Positions 8,621 through 16,573 of a DNA stretch of 64,000 nt are shown here, in pieces. Position numbers and translations under genes: made by a program. The DNA is from Micromonospora sp. RP3T (lineage in GTDB: Bacteria > Actinomycetota > Actinomycetes > Mycobacteriales > Micromonosporaceae), in the NCBI RefSeq assembly GCF_003027925.1, contig NZ_PYPS01000015.1:62001-126000 (forward strand). Reading direction: 5' to 3'. Position 1 is the stretch's first letter; each line of letters starts with the position of its first letter. The notes beneath the pieces are model-generated. The model saw only the letters and a list, made by a program, of their open reading frames with translations. It had not been told where the DNA came from and did not search any database.

Positions 8621-9112
8621 CTACGCGGGTGCCGTTCCTCGCGTGCGCGCTGCCGTGGACGATGTGGCGGCCAGTTCGGGCCGTGTCGGCAGGAAGACGG
8701 TGGGGACGCCCAACGACTGGTTCATCCCGGCGAGCCGCTGTTCGGCCTGGAGGTCGGTGGCGTTCCGCACGCCGCGAACGATGACTTCCGCGCCGTGGCG
8801 ACGGCAGTAGTCGGCGGTCAACCCGCGCCACGCCGCCACGGTGACCGTGGTCCACCCGGCCGGTAGGGCGGCCCGGACGGCGGCGGCCCGCTGCTCCTCG
8901 CCGCTGCCCGGCTGTTTGTCCCCGTTGACCGCGACGAGCACGACCACCTCGTCGAAGAGGCCGCGCGCCCGGTCCACCACGTCCAGGTGTCCGGGCGTGA
9001 CGGGATCGAACGTGCCGGGGTAGACGGCCCGGACGGGCGCGCGCCCGACGGTCCGCCGCGCCTGACGTGAACCTGCCGCTGGTTCGGCTGTCCCGGCCGT
9101 GTCGGTCCGCAT
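8621..9112 (-). CDS. CoaD-like nucleotidyltransferase (phosphopantetheine adenylyltransferase family), atypical ends
   Basis: A 163-residue protein whose core is clearly of the CoaD family, which joins 4'-phosphopantetheine and ATP in coenzyme A synthesis: YPGTFDPVTPGHLD with the TxGH nucleotide motif at T39-H42, then EVIVRGVRNATDLQAEQ and MNQSLGVPTVFLPT. Two features are unusual. About 27 extra residues precede the core, and the C-terminal ISSS-V-K-E block and following helix, which close the active site, are replaced by AATSSTAARTRG and a stop. It may be a paralogue with a different role or a decaying copy, with the housekeeping coaD elsewhere. The ATG at 9112 lies 75 bases downstream, in its own direction, of a strong hairpin. 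Confidence 0.75.
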   Translation of the reverse strand: MRTDTAGTAEPAAGSRQARRTVGRAPVRAVYPGTFDPVTPGHLDVVDRARGLFDEVVVLVAVNGDKQPGSGEEQRAAAVRAALPAGWTTVTVAAWRGLTADYCRRHGAEVIVRGVRNATDLQAEQRLAGMNQSLGVPTVFLPTRPELAATSSTAARTRGTAPA

Positions 9113-9537
9113 GGCCCGACTGTAGGTGACTTGCGGACCGCCCCGCCCCGTCTCGCGCTGCGGGGGCGGCGACGAGTGAGGGCTCTGGGTGCGTTTGTTG
9201 TCGCGGGAGCGACAACAGGTGCACCCACAGGGGTTCGGTCGAGGGCGCGGCCGGTGAGTCGTTTCTGCTCTCAGCTCGACAGGCGCCGGGCGCCGGAGAG
9301 TTGCCGGCGGCTGGTCGACGCCCCGGCCGGAAGGGTGACTGTCCTCAATGGCAGGGTCATCACGGCGCTCACGAGAAGGGCGCGACGGCATTTCTTCGTG
9401 ACGCGAACTAAAGGCGGGTTGATCGTGGGTGCCGAGGTGGTGGCATCGGCGGAACCGGCCCCGTCCGGACGCGTTCATCGCTGCCATTTGTCCAGTTCGC
9501 GGGTCGGGGTGCCGAGCCCGCGAGACCAGATCGTGAC
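9113..9537. other. Long intergenic region between the CoaD-like gene and the ROK operon
   Basis: No convincing gene. An open frame on the + strand has no family features, no ribosome site and contains the hairpin. The region holds the hairpin at 9187-9226, a TTCG-TGACG-CGAA palindrome at 9395-9407 overlapping a CGAACTA half-site (9404-9410), and the promoter of the following operon. Confidence 0.5.
9187..9226. repeat. Long hairpin (inverted repeat)
   Basis: GGGTGC (9187-9192) pairs with GCACCC (9221-9226), and TGTTGTCGC (9196-9204) pairs with GCGACAACA (9209-9217) around the loop GGGA. The three positions between the two stems pair only by G-T in RNA, giving an 18-pair RNA hairpin. There is no T-run. 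Terminator or regulatory element are both possible; it lies upstream of the CoaD-like gene. Confidence 0.6.
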
Positions 9538-9566
9538 TTGACGCAATAGTTCGTTCGCCGTAGGAA
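9538..9566 (+). promoter_or_regulatory. Candidate promoter and autoregulatory site of the ROK/ABC operon
   Basis: TTGACG (9538-9543) and TAGGAA (9561-9566) are separated by 17 bases, a fair sigma-70-type promoter. Transcription would begin at or next to the GTG start at 9573, so the transcript may be leaderless. TAGTTCG (9547-9553) lies in the spacer and has a reverse-complement copy CGAACTA at 9404-9410, a plausible pair of repressor half-sites for the ROK protein. Confidence 0.4.
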
Positions 9567-9572
9567 GGAAGT

Positions 9573-10736
9573 GTGACAGACGTGGTGACCCCACCGACGA
9601 GCCCGGTGAGCCGGGAGCGGTCCAAGGAGATCAAGCGCAGCAGCGTGATCTCCGCGGCCCGCTCCGCCCGGGTGCTGTCCCGTGCCGAGCTGACCGAGCT
9701 GACCGGGCTGAGCCCCGCCACGCTCACCCCGCTGGTGCGGGACCTGATTGCCGAGGGCTACCTGATCGAGCGCGGCCCCGGCGCCTCCCGCGCCGGCCGT
9801 CCCCGCGCCATCCTCGAGTTCAACCCCCGCGCCGAGCTGGTCGCCGCCGTCGCGCTGGAACCGGCCCGGATCAGCTGCGAGATCGCCGACAGCGACGGCG
9901 CCGTCATCGCCCACCGCACGGTGCGGCGTACCGGCGACATCGTCGACCTGATCTGCACCGCCGTGCCGGAACTGGCCGGCGACGGGCTGCCCGCGCTGCG
10001 GGGCGTGGCCATCGCCGCGCCCGGCGTCTCCACCGGCGGCGCGGTCCGGCTCGCCCCCTCGGTCGGGCTGGTCGAGGCGCGCCCGGTGGGGGAGTCGGTG
10101 CAGCGGCGGCTCGGCGTGCCGGTGGTGGTCGACAACGACGTGAACCTGATGGCCGCCGGTGAGCACGCGGCCGGCGCCGGGACCGACGTCGCCGACCTGC
10201 TCCTGCTGCACGTCGCCGACGGTATCGGCGCCGGGCTGGTGCTGGACGGGCAGGTCCGTCGCGGCTCCGGCGGCGCGGCCGGCGAGGTGGGCTTCCTGCC
10301 GCTCGACCCGGCCGACCGGGGGCACGACGGCATCGGCCCGTTCGAGGCCCGCTGGTCGGCCGGCGCCATCGCCGAGCGGGTGGTGGCCCTGGCCCCGGGC
10401 CGCCGGCCGGCCGCGCCGGTACGGGCGCTCGTCGAGCTGGCCGCCACCGACGAGCGGGCCGGCGCGTACCTGGCCGAGGTGCTCACCGCCTGGGCCCGGC
10501 TCATCGTCTCCTGCGCCTGCGTGATCGACCCGGGCCGGGTGCTGCTCAGCGGCGCCGCGGCCGATCTCGACGACGCCGCCGTGGACCGGCTCCAGACGCT
10601 GGTGTCCGCCGGTGCGCCCAGCCCGACCGAGGTCCGCCGCGCGGTCCTCGGCGACCAGGCGGTGCTGCACGGCGCGGTCAGCTACGCGCTGTCGGCCGCC
10701 GCGTCCGGCCTGTCCACCCTGCTACCCGCTCCCTGA
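9573..10736 (+). CDS. ROK-family transcriptional repressor
   Basis: A 387-residue NagC/Mlc/XylR-type regulator. Residues about 20-80 are a winged helix (LSRAELTELTGLSPATLTPL), followed by the ROK sugar-binding fold with VDNDVNLMAAGEHAAG and the GSGGAAGEVGFLPLD region. The zinc CxCGxxGC motif of classical ROK proteins is absent, as in many actinobacterial members. It is the first gene of a same-strand series; only 37 bases separate it from the binding-protein gene, so it probably controls its own operon. The ligand should be the imported compound or its phosphorylated product made by the ROK kinase at the operon end. The GTG is the only sensible start, with AGGAAGG just before it. Confidence 0.87.
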   Translation: MTDVVTPPTSPVSRERSKEIKRSSVISAARSARVLSRAELTELTGLSPATLTPLVRDLIAEGYLIERGPGASRAGRPRAILEFNPRAELVAAVALEPARISCEIADSDGAVIAHRTVRRTGDIVDLICTAVPELAGDGLPALRGVAIAAPGVSTGGAVRLAPSVGLVEARPVGESVQRRLGVPVVVDNDVNLMAAGEHAAGAGTDVADLLLLHVADGIGAGLVLDGQVRRGSGGAAGEVGFLPLDPADRGHDGIGPFEARWSAGAIAERVVALAPGRRPAAPVRALVELAATDERAGAYLAEVLTAWARLIVSCACVIDPGRVLLSGAAADLDDAAVDRLQTLVSAGAPSPTEVRRAVLGDQAVLHGAVSYALSAAASGLSTLLPAP

Positions 10737-10773
10737 CCGCTCCACCCCCCACAACACCCCTCGGAGGTACCCC

Positions 10774-11823
10774 ATGAGACGTCGACTCCTGCTCGCCGGT
10801 GCGCTCGCCACCGTCCTCGCCGCCGGCACCGCCTGCGGCGGCGGCTCCGGTGACTCCGGCTCCGGCTCCGGCGAGGCCGAGAAGCTGACGATCTACTCGG
10901 CCCGCGACAAGAAGGTGACCACCTTCGTCGTCGACAAGTTCACCGCCAAGTACCCCGAGTACAAGGGCAAGGTCGAGGTGCTCAACCTGGGCGCCCAGGA
11001 GATCCTGGAGCGGGTCCGGGCGGAGAAGGCCAACCCGCAGGCCGACGTCTGGTGGGGCGGCACCCAGCAGGGTCTCGCGTCGGGCGCGTCCGAGGACCTG
11101 CTCACCGGCTGGAAGCCGTCGTTCGCCGACAAGATGGACGAGAAGTACAAGGACCCGCAGGGCCGGTGGTTCGGCGAGATCCTGCTGCCCGAGGTCATCA
11201 TGTACAACAACAAGGCGCTCACCCCGGAGCAGGCCCCGAAGGACTGGGACGACCTGCTGAAGCCGGAGTTCAAGGACAAGATCATCATCCGGGACGTGGC
11301 CGCGTCCGGCACCATGCGGTCGATCTACTCCGCGATGATCGTGCGGCAGTCGCCGGACGGCAGCAACCCGCAGCCCGGCTACGACTGGCTGAAGAAGCTC
11401 GACGCCAACACCGGCGCGTACGCCGCCAACCCCACCGACCTGTACCTCAAGCTGTCCCGTCAGCAGGGCACGCTGAGCGCCTGGAACCTCCAGGACATCC
11501 TGCTCCAGGCCAACCAGGCCAACATGCCGTTCGGCTACGTGATGCCGAGCTCCGGCGCCCCGGTGCTGGTCGACGGTCTGGCCCAGGTCAAGGGCGGCAA
11601 CAGCGAGGGCGCGCAGAAGTTCCTGGAGTTCCTCTTCGACGACTCGCTCCGCGCCGAGCTGGCCAAGGACTACTACCAGATCCCGGCCGTGGACATCGCG
11701 GAGAAGCCGGAGTGGCTGGCCCAGCTCAACCTCAAGCCGCTGGACGTCGACTGGGACGTGATCGGCAAGAACGAGACCGAGTGGATCAACCACTGGAACA
11801 GCCAGATCAAGAACAAGGGCTGA
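10774..11823 (+). CDS. ABC importer substrate-binding lipoprotein (iron/phosphonate-type cluster)
   Basis: A 349-residue exported binding protein. A hydrophobic signal ends in LAAGTAC, giving lipid-modified C21 and a G/S-rich linker. The mature protein has the FbpA/PhnS-like fold: LTIYSARDKKVTTFVVDKF at its start, ADVWWGGTQQ and IMYNNKAL. This subgroup includes binding proteins for ferric iron, 2-aminoethylphosphonate, thiamine and polyamines, so sequence does not settle the ligand. ATG follows GGAGG. It heads the transporter part of an operon whose other genes encode hydrolases and a lyase, which argues for an organic, carbon- or nitrogen-containing substrate rather than free metal. Confidence 0.85.
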   Translation: MRRRLLLAGALATVLAAGTACGGGSGDSGSGSGEAEKLTIYSARDKKVTTFVVDKFTAKYPEYKGKVEVLNLGAQEILERVRAEKANPQADVWWGGTQQGLASGASEDLLTGWKPSFADKMDEKYKDPQGRWFGEILLPEVIMYNNKALTPEQAPKDWDDLLKPEFKDKIIIRDVAASGTMRSIYSAMIVRQSPDGSNPQPGYDWLKKLDANTGAYAANPTDLYLKLSRQQGTLSAWNLQDILLQANQANMPFGYVMPSSGAPVLVDGLAQVKGGNSEGAQKFLEFLFDDSLRAELAKDYYQIPAVDIAEKPEWLAQLNLKPLDVDWDVIGKNETEWINHWNSQIKNKG

Positions 11824-11935
11824 CCGGCCGGGACGCCGGGTGCCGCGCGCACCCGGCGTCCCGCCGTCGCCGTCCCGTACCACCACCCACCCCGTCACCG
11901 GTCCGATCCGGTTACCGGACGCAAGGAGAGACATC

Positions 11936-13009
11936 ATGATCGATGTCACGCTGGAGTCGGTGAGCAAGCGCTTCCCGCGTGCCGGCGACACCGCGGCGGT
12001 CGACGACGTCGACCTCCGCATCGGCGCGGGGGAGTTCTTCACCCTGCTCGGCCCGAGCGGCTGCGGCAAGACCACCACCCTGCGCATGGTCGCCGGCTTC
12101 TACTTCCCCAGCTCGGGCCGGATCCGGTTCGGCACCGAGGACGTCACCAACCGGCCGCCGAACAAGCGCGACACCGGCATGGTGTTCCAGAACTATGCGC
12201 TCTTCCCGCACCTGAGCGTCGCCCAGAACGTCGCGTACGGCCTGAAGATCCGCAAGGTCGGCCGGGCCGAGGCGAAGCGTCGCATCGACGAGGCGCTCGG
12301 GCAGGTCCACCTCGCCGGGTACGGCGACCGCCGCATCGACCAGCTCTCCGGCGGCCAGCAGCAGCGCGTCGCGTTGGCCCGGGCGCTGGTGATCCGGCCG
12401 CGCACGCTGCTGCTCGACGAGCCGCTGTCCAACCTCGACGCCAAGCTGCGCGAGGAGACCCGGGTCGAGATCCGCCGGATCCAGAAGGAGTCCGGCACCA
12501 CCGCGCTCTACGTCACCCACGACCAGGCCGAGGCGATGGCCATGTCGGACCGGATCGCGGTGATGGAGTCCGGCCGGGTCCGGCAGGTCGGCACGCCGCA
12601 GGAGATCTACCACCGGCCGGCCACCTCGTTCGTGGCCCGGTTCATCGGCCGCAGCAACGTGCTCAGCCTGCCGGTGGTGACCGCCGGCCCGGAGCGCGTG
12701 ACCGTGGCGCTGCCCGGCGGCTGGGAGGTCCCGGTCGCCGCGCCCGCCGAGCACGGGCTCCGCGAGGGCGGCACCGCGCTGGTCAGCGTGCGCCCCGAGC
12801 ACATCACGCTCGGTTCGGCCACCGACGAGGGCGCGCTGCCCGGCCGGGTCACCGAGCTGGAGTTCACCGGCATGGCCACCAACCTGCTGGTCGACGTGGC
12901 CGGCGAGCCGGTGCAGGTGGCCGCGATCGACGTCCCGGCCGGGCTGGCCGTGGGCGACCAGGTCGGGCTGCGCCTGCCGCCGGAGCGGATGTGGGTGGTG
13001 GGTGCATGA
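11936..13009 (+). CDS. ABC importer ATPase with TOBE domain
   Basis: A 357-residue nucleotide-binding subunit that drives the importer. Walker A GPSGCGKTT, Q-loop VFQNYALFPHLSV, signature LSGGQQQRVALARAL, Walker B LLLDEP and the switch VTHDQ are intact. The region after about residue 240 is a TOBE-type regulatory or ligand-sensing domain as in PotA/FbpC/UgpC. AAGGAGAG precedes the ATG. Its stop overlaps the permease start as ATGA, so the two subunits are coupled in translation. Confidence 0.92.
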   Translation: MIDVTLESVSKRFPRAGDTAAVDDVDLRIGAGEFFTLLGPSGCGKTTTLRMVAGFYFPSSGRIRFGTEDVTNRPPNKRDTGMVFQNYALFPHLSVAQNVAYGLKIRKVGRAEAKRRIDEALGQVHLAGYGDRRIDQLSGGQQQRVALARALVIRPRTLLLDEPLSNLDAKLREETRVEIRRIQKESGTTALYVTHDQAEAMAMSDRIAVMESGRVRQVGTPQEIYHRPATSFVARFIGRSNVLSLPVVTAGPERVTVALPGGWEVPVAAPAEHGLREGGTALVSVRPEHITLGSATDEGALPGRVTELEFTGMATNLLVDVAGEPVQVAAIDVPAGLAVGDQVGLRLPPERMWVVGA

Positions 13010-14790
13010 GCACCATCCCCGCGACCCCGAGCGCGGCCACCGTCCCGCCGATCACCGAGGACCCGACGCCTCCGGGCGGCCGGCGGTCCCGCCGCCCGCA
13101 GCTCAACGCCAACTCGCGCTGGTTCCCGTACCTGCTGGTGTTCCCGCTGGCGCTGGTCCTCTTCGGTTACGTGGTGCAGCCGATGCTCGCCACGTTCGGC
13201 GAGAGCGTCGGGGTGGACGGCCCGGAGAACTGGGCCAGCTTCCTCACCGGCGACGGCGTGGCCCGCTCCGCGCTGCTCACCTCGCTGATGATCAGCGCCG
13301 CGAGCGTGTTCCTGTGCGGCGTCGTCGGCGTGGCCATGGCGTTCCTGCTGAAGCGGTTCTCGTTCCCCGGCCGGCGGCTCATCGAGGCGATCATCCTGGT
13401 GCCGGCGGCGCTGCCGCCGCTGATCGGGGCGATCTCGTTCCAGCTCCTCTACAGCGAGACCGGCATCCTGCCCCGGGCGCTGCAACAGCTCCTCGGCACC
13501 GAGAACCCGGTGCTGCCGTTCAGCGGTATCGCCGGCGTGCTGGTGGTGCACACGTTCACCATGTACCCGTTCTTCTACCTGGCCACGTCCGCCGCGCTCA
13601 TGGGCATGGACCCGTCGGTGGAGGAGGCCGCCTACAACCTGGGCGCCGGCCGGGTGCGGGTGTGGCGGACCGTGCTGCTGCCGATGCTCACCCCGGCGCT
13701 GGTCTCCGCGTCGCTGCTGGTCTTCATGACGTCGCTGGCGTCGTACACCGCTCCGCTGCTGTTCGGGGTGGACCGCACGATGACCATGCAGATCTACATC
13801 AACCGCACCAACGGCGACCTGCCGATGGCCTCGACCTACGCGTCGGTGCTCGCGGTGGTGTCGGTGCTGTTCCTGCTCGGCATGCGCTGGTACGAGGGGC
13901 GGCGCAGCTACCGTTCCCAGTCCAAGGGCGTGGCCAGCCACCGCCGCGAGCTGACCAACCCGTTCGCCCGCTGGCTGGCGCTGGCCGCCTCGCTGCTCGC
14001 CGTGGTGGTGCTGCTCGCCCCGGTGGCGACCATCGCGCTGGTGGCGTTCTCCGAGGACGGGACGTGGACCACCGAGGTGATCCCGTCCGGCTACACCACG
14101 CAGAACTTCGTCACCATCTTCTCCGACCCGGACGCGTACCGGCCGATCGTCAACTCGCTCCAGATGAGCCTGCTGGCCACCGTCGGCTGCGTCGTGGTCG
14201 GCGTGCTCATCGCGTACGCGGTGCGCCGGCTCGACTTCCGCGGCCGTGGCCTGCTCGACGTCGCGGTCATGTTGGCCTGGGCGCTGCCCGGCACGGTGGT
14301 GGCGATCAACCTGATCTCGGCGTTCAGCACCGGCAACGCGTTCAGTTTCGGCCAGGTGCTGATCGGCACGTTCTGGATCATGCCGCTGGCGTACTTCGTG
14401 CGGTTCCTGCCGCTGGTGTTCCGGTCCAGCTCGGCCACGCTGGCCCAGCTCGACCCGTCGCTGGAGGAGGCCGCCCGCAACCTCGGTGCGTCCTGGGCGC
14501 GGGCGTTCGGCACGGTCACGCTGCGGCTGATGCTGCCGGGCGTGCTGGCCGGCGCGCTGCTCGCGTTCGTCAACGGCGTCGGCGAGTTCGTCGCCTCGGT
14601 GCTCATCTACACGTCGGAGACCGCGCCGATCTCCGTGGAGATCAACAACCGGATGTACTCGTTCGAGGTCGGCACCGCCGCCGCGTACGGCATGCTCCAG
14701 GTTGTGTTGATCTTCGTGGTGATGGTGGTCTCCGGCCGCCTGCAGAACGGCGGCCGGGCCGCCCGGGAGGCGACGAAGTGGACGGCGTGA
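13006..14790 (+). CDS. ABC importer permease, two fused permease units
   Basis: A 594-residue membrane protein with about twelve hydrophobic segments, made of two tandem BPD-transport-1 units like FbpB/ThiP. Each unit has an EAA loop that docks to the ATPase: EEAAYNLGAGRVRVW in the first and EEAARNLGASWARAF in the second. A single polypeptide thus forms the whole channel, and with the lipoprotein and the ATPase the importer is complete. The start overlaps the ATPase stop and its own 3' end overlaps the hydrolase gene by 13 bases. Confidence 0.92.
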   Translation: MSTIPATPSAATVPPITEDPTPPGGRRSRRPQLNANSRWFPYLLVFPLALVLFGYVVQPMLATFGESVGVDGPENWASFLTGDGVARSALLTSLMISAASVFLCGVVGVAMAFLLKRFSFPGRRLIEAIILVPAALPPLIGAISFQLLYSETGILPRALQQLLGTENPVLPFSGIAGVLVVHTFTMYPFFYLATSAALMGMDPSVEEAAYNLGAGRVRVWRTVLLPMLTPALVSASLLVFMTSLASYTAPLLFGVDRTMTMQIYINRTNGDLPMASTYASVLAVVSVLFLLGMRWYEGRRSYRSQSKGVASHRRELTNPFARWLALAASLLAVVVLLAPVATIALVAFSEDGTWTTEVIPSGYTTQNFVTIFSDPDAYRPIVNSLQMSLLATVGCVVVGVLIAYAVRRLDFRGRGLLDVAVMLAWALPGTVVAINLISAFSTGNAFSFGQVLIGTFWIMPLAYFVRFLPLVFRSSSATLAQLDPSLEEAARNLGASWARAFGTVTLRLMLPGVLAGALLAFVNGVGEFVASVLIYTSETAPISVEINNRMYSFEVGTAAAYGMLQVVLIFVVMVVSGRLQNGGRAAREATKWTA

Positions 14791-15605
14791 CCGAGCTGTG
14801 GCCGGCCGGCGGCGGGCTGCTGCCCGCCGCCGAGGTCCCCGGCGGCGAACTGGCCGACGTCGTCGCGGCGGCGGACTTCGCGGTGCTGCCGGTCGGCGCC
14901 GTCGAGTGGCACGGGCCGCACCTGCCGCTCGGCGCCGACCTCATCCTCGCCGAGGGCTTCGCCGCCGAGAGCGCCGCGCCCGGGCCCGGCCCGCGCGGCG
15001 TGCTGTTCCCGCCGGTCGCGTACGCGGCCTGCCCCGGCCAGACCCGCCCCTGGCCCGGCACGGTGGCGATCCGGCCGGAGATCGCGGTCGGCTACCTCGC
15101 CGACGTGATCGAGGGCATCGTGGCGGCCGGTTTCCCCCGGCTGCTGGTGGTCAACGGCCACGACGCCAACATGTCCACCGTGCGGGCCGCCATGGAGTGG
15201 GTCTCCGGGCGGCGCACCGCCAGTCTGCTGCTGGTCAACTGGTTCCAACTGGTCACCCCGGCGGAGACCGGCGCGCTCTACGGCGACGTGGTCGCCCGCG
15301 GGCACGGCGGCGCGTACGAGACGTCCGGCGTGCTCGGCTTCGCGCCGCAGACGGTACGCCTGGCCGCCGCCACCGACCTGCCGCCGCGCCCGAAGCTGCC
15401 GGTGACCCACCCGTACGTGCTCGTCGAGTCGCGGCCCGACCCGTGGCAGGGCTGGTCCGGGCACGTGTCACGGGCCAGCGAGCAGGCCGGCCGGACGGTG
15501 CGCGCCACGGCCGGCGCGCGGCTGCGCGAGATCGTGGCCGCCTGGGTGGCCGCCCCGCTGCCGGCCCCGCCCACCGCCGACCCGCTACCCCAGGAGGACG
15601 TGTGA
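14778..15605 (+). CDS. Creatininase-family amidohydrolase
   Basis: A 275-residue metal-dependent hydrolase of the creatininase/MftE/ArfB family, whose members open cyclic amides, formamides or peptide-like bonds. Metal-binding blocks are present: LPVGAVEWHGPHLPLGAD near the N-terminus, NGHDAN in the middle (NGHGGN in many relatives) and HGGAYETS. The GTG start overlaps the permease gene and has GGGAGG seven bases upstream; a second GTG nine bases later would overlap the permease stop and is also possible. Its end overlaps the amidohydrolase start as GTGA. Operon context suggests it attacks the imported compound; creatinine itself is unlikely because no creatinase or sarcosine genes accompany it. 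Confidence 0.85.
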   Translation: MDGVTELWPAGGGLLPAAEVPGGELADVVAAADFAVLPVGAVEWHGPHLPLGADLILAEGFAAESAAPGPGPRGVLFPPVAYAACPGQTRPWPGTVAIRPEIAVGYLADVIEGIVAAGFPRLLVVNGHDANMSTVRAAMEWVSGRRTASLLLVNWFQLVTPAETGALYGDVVARGHGGAYETSGVLGFAPQTVRLAAATDLPPRPKLPVTHPYVLVESRPDPWQGWSGHVSRASEQAGRTVRATAGARLREIVAAWVAAPLPAPPTADPLPQEDV

Positions 15606-16573
15606 CAGTCGACCGGGGACTTGACGTCGTCGACTTCCACCTGCACTTCCGCATCGGCGCCGACGAGACGATCCACGCCTGCGAGGACGCCGCCGGGATG
15701 CACCCGGGCGGCCCGCACGAACGCGAGGTGCGGGCCGCCGGGTCCGCGCCGTACGCCCGGCAGTGGCGTCGGGCCTGGAGCTTCCCCGACCCGGAGCCGC
15801 CCGCCGAACGCTGGCAGGACGAGGCGGACCGGTGGGCCGAGGAACTGCGCGCGGTGCGGGTGCGCCGGGCGGTCTTCGTCACCGGCGGCGGCAACGACGC
15901 GCTCGCCGACGTGATCGACCGGCACCCCGACCTGCTGCTCGGCCTCGCCCACCACGACCCCTACGGCGCGGACGCGGCGGCCGAGCTGGAGCGTGCGGTC
16001 ACCGAGCGGGGGCTGCGCGGGCTGAAGCTGTTCGCGCCGCTGCTGCGCGGCCCGCTCGACCACGCCGACCTCGATCCGCTCTGGGTCACCGCCCAGCGAC
16101 TCGGCGTGCCCGTGCTGATCCACATCGGTCATTACGGCAGCGCCGGCGGCCTGCCCGTCGGCCGGTACGGCGGCCCGGACGAGCTGGTCCGGATGGCCCG
16201 CCGGTTCCCCGAGCTGAACGTGGTGGTGCCGCACTTCGGCGTCCAGCACGTGCAGGAGCTGTTCTTCGCCGCCTGGGGCTGCCCCAACATCTCCATCGAC
16301 ACGTCCGGCTCGAACCAGTGGGTGCGCTGGATGCCGTACCGGCTCACGCTGGAGGACCTGTTCCGCCGCGCCTACGAGACGATCGGCCCGCAGCGCATCG
16401 TCTACGGCAGCGACTCGTCCTGGTTCCCGCGCGGCTACGTCACCCGCTACCTCGACGACCAGCTCCGCGTCTGCCACGAGCTGGGCCTGTCCGAGGACCA
16501 CCTGCGCGCGATCTTCGCCGGGAACGCCGAGCGGCTGCTCGGCCTGACCGCGAACCGGAAGGAAACCCGATGA
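15602..16573 (+). CDS. Amidohydrolase-2 family (PF04909-like) metal hydrolase or decarboxylase
   Basis: A 323-residue TIM-barrel metal enzyme. H13 and H15 in DFHLHF are the HxH metal ligands; LIHIGHYG, VVPHFGVQH and the late VYGSDSSW (Asp ligand) complete the site. This family contains hydrolases and nonoxidative decarboxylases such as ACMSD and gamma-resorcylate decarboxylase, so either reaction is possible. The GTG overlaps the stop of the creatininase-family gene with AGGAGG just upstream, and its own stop overlaps the lyase start as ATGA. Such tight packing indicates the two hydrolases and the lyase are made together and probably act in sequence. Confidence 0.83.
   Translation: MTVDRGLDVVDFHLHFRIGADETIHACEDAAGMHPGGPHEREVRAAGSAPYARQWRRAWSFPDPEPPAERWQDEADRWAEELRAVRVRRAVFVTGGGNDALADVIDRHPDLLLGLAHHDPYGADAAAELERAVTERGLRGLKLFAPLLRGPLDHADLDPLWVTAQRLGVPVLIHIGHYGSAGGLPVGRYGGPDELVRMARRFPELNVVVPHFGVQHVQELFFAAWGCPNISIDTSGSNQWVRWMPYRLTLEDLFRRAYETIGPQRIVYGSDSSWFPRGYVTRYLDDQLRVCHELGLSEDHLRAIFAGNAERLLGLTANRKETR

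Noticed and set aside
9131..9541. A 136-codon + strand frame in the gap before the ROK gene
   Set aside because: No ribosome site, no recognisable features, and it runs through a strong hairpin and operator-like sites.
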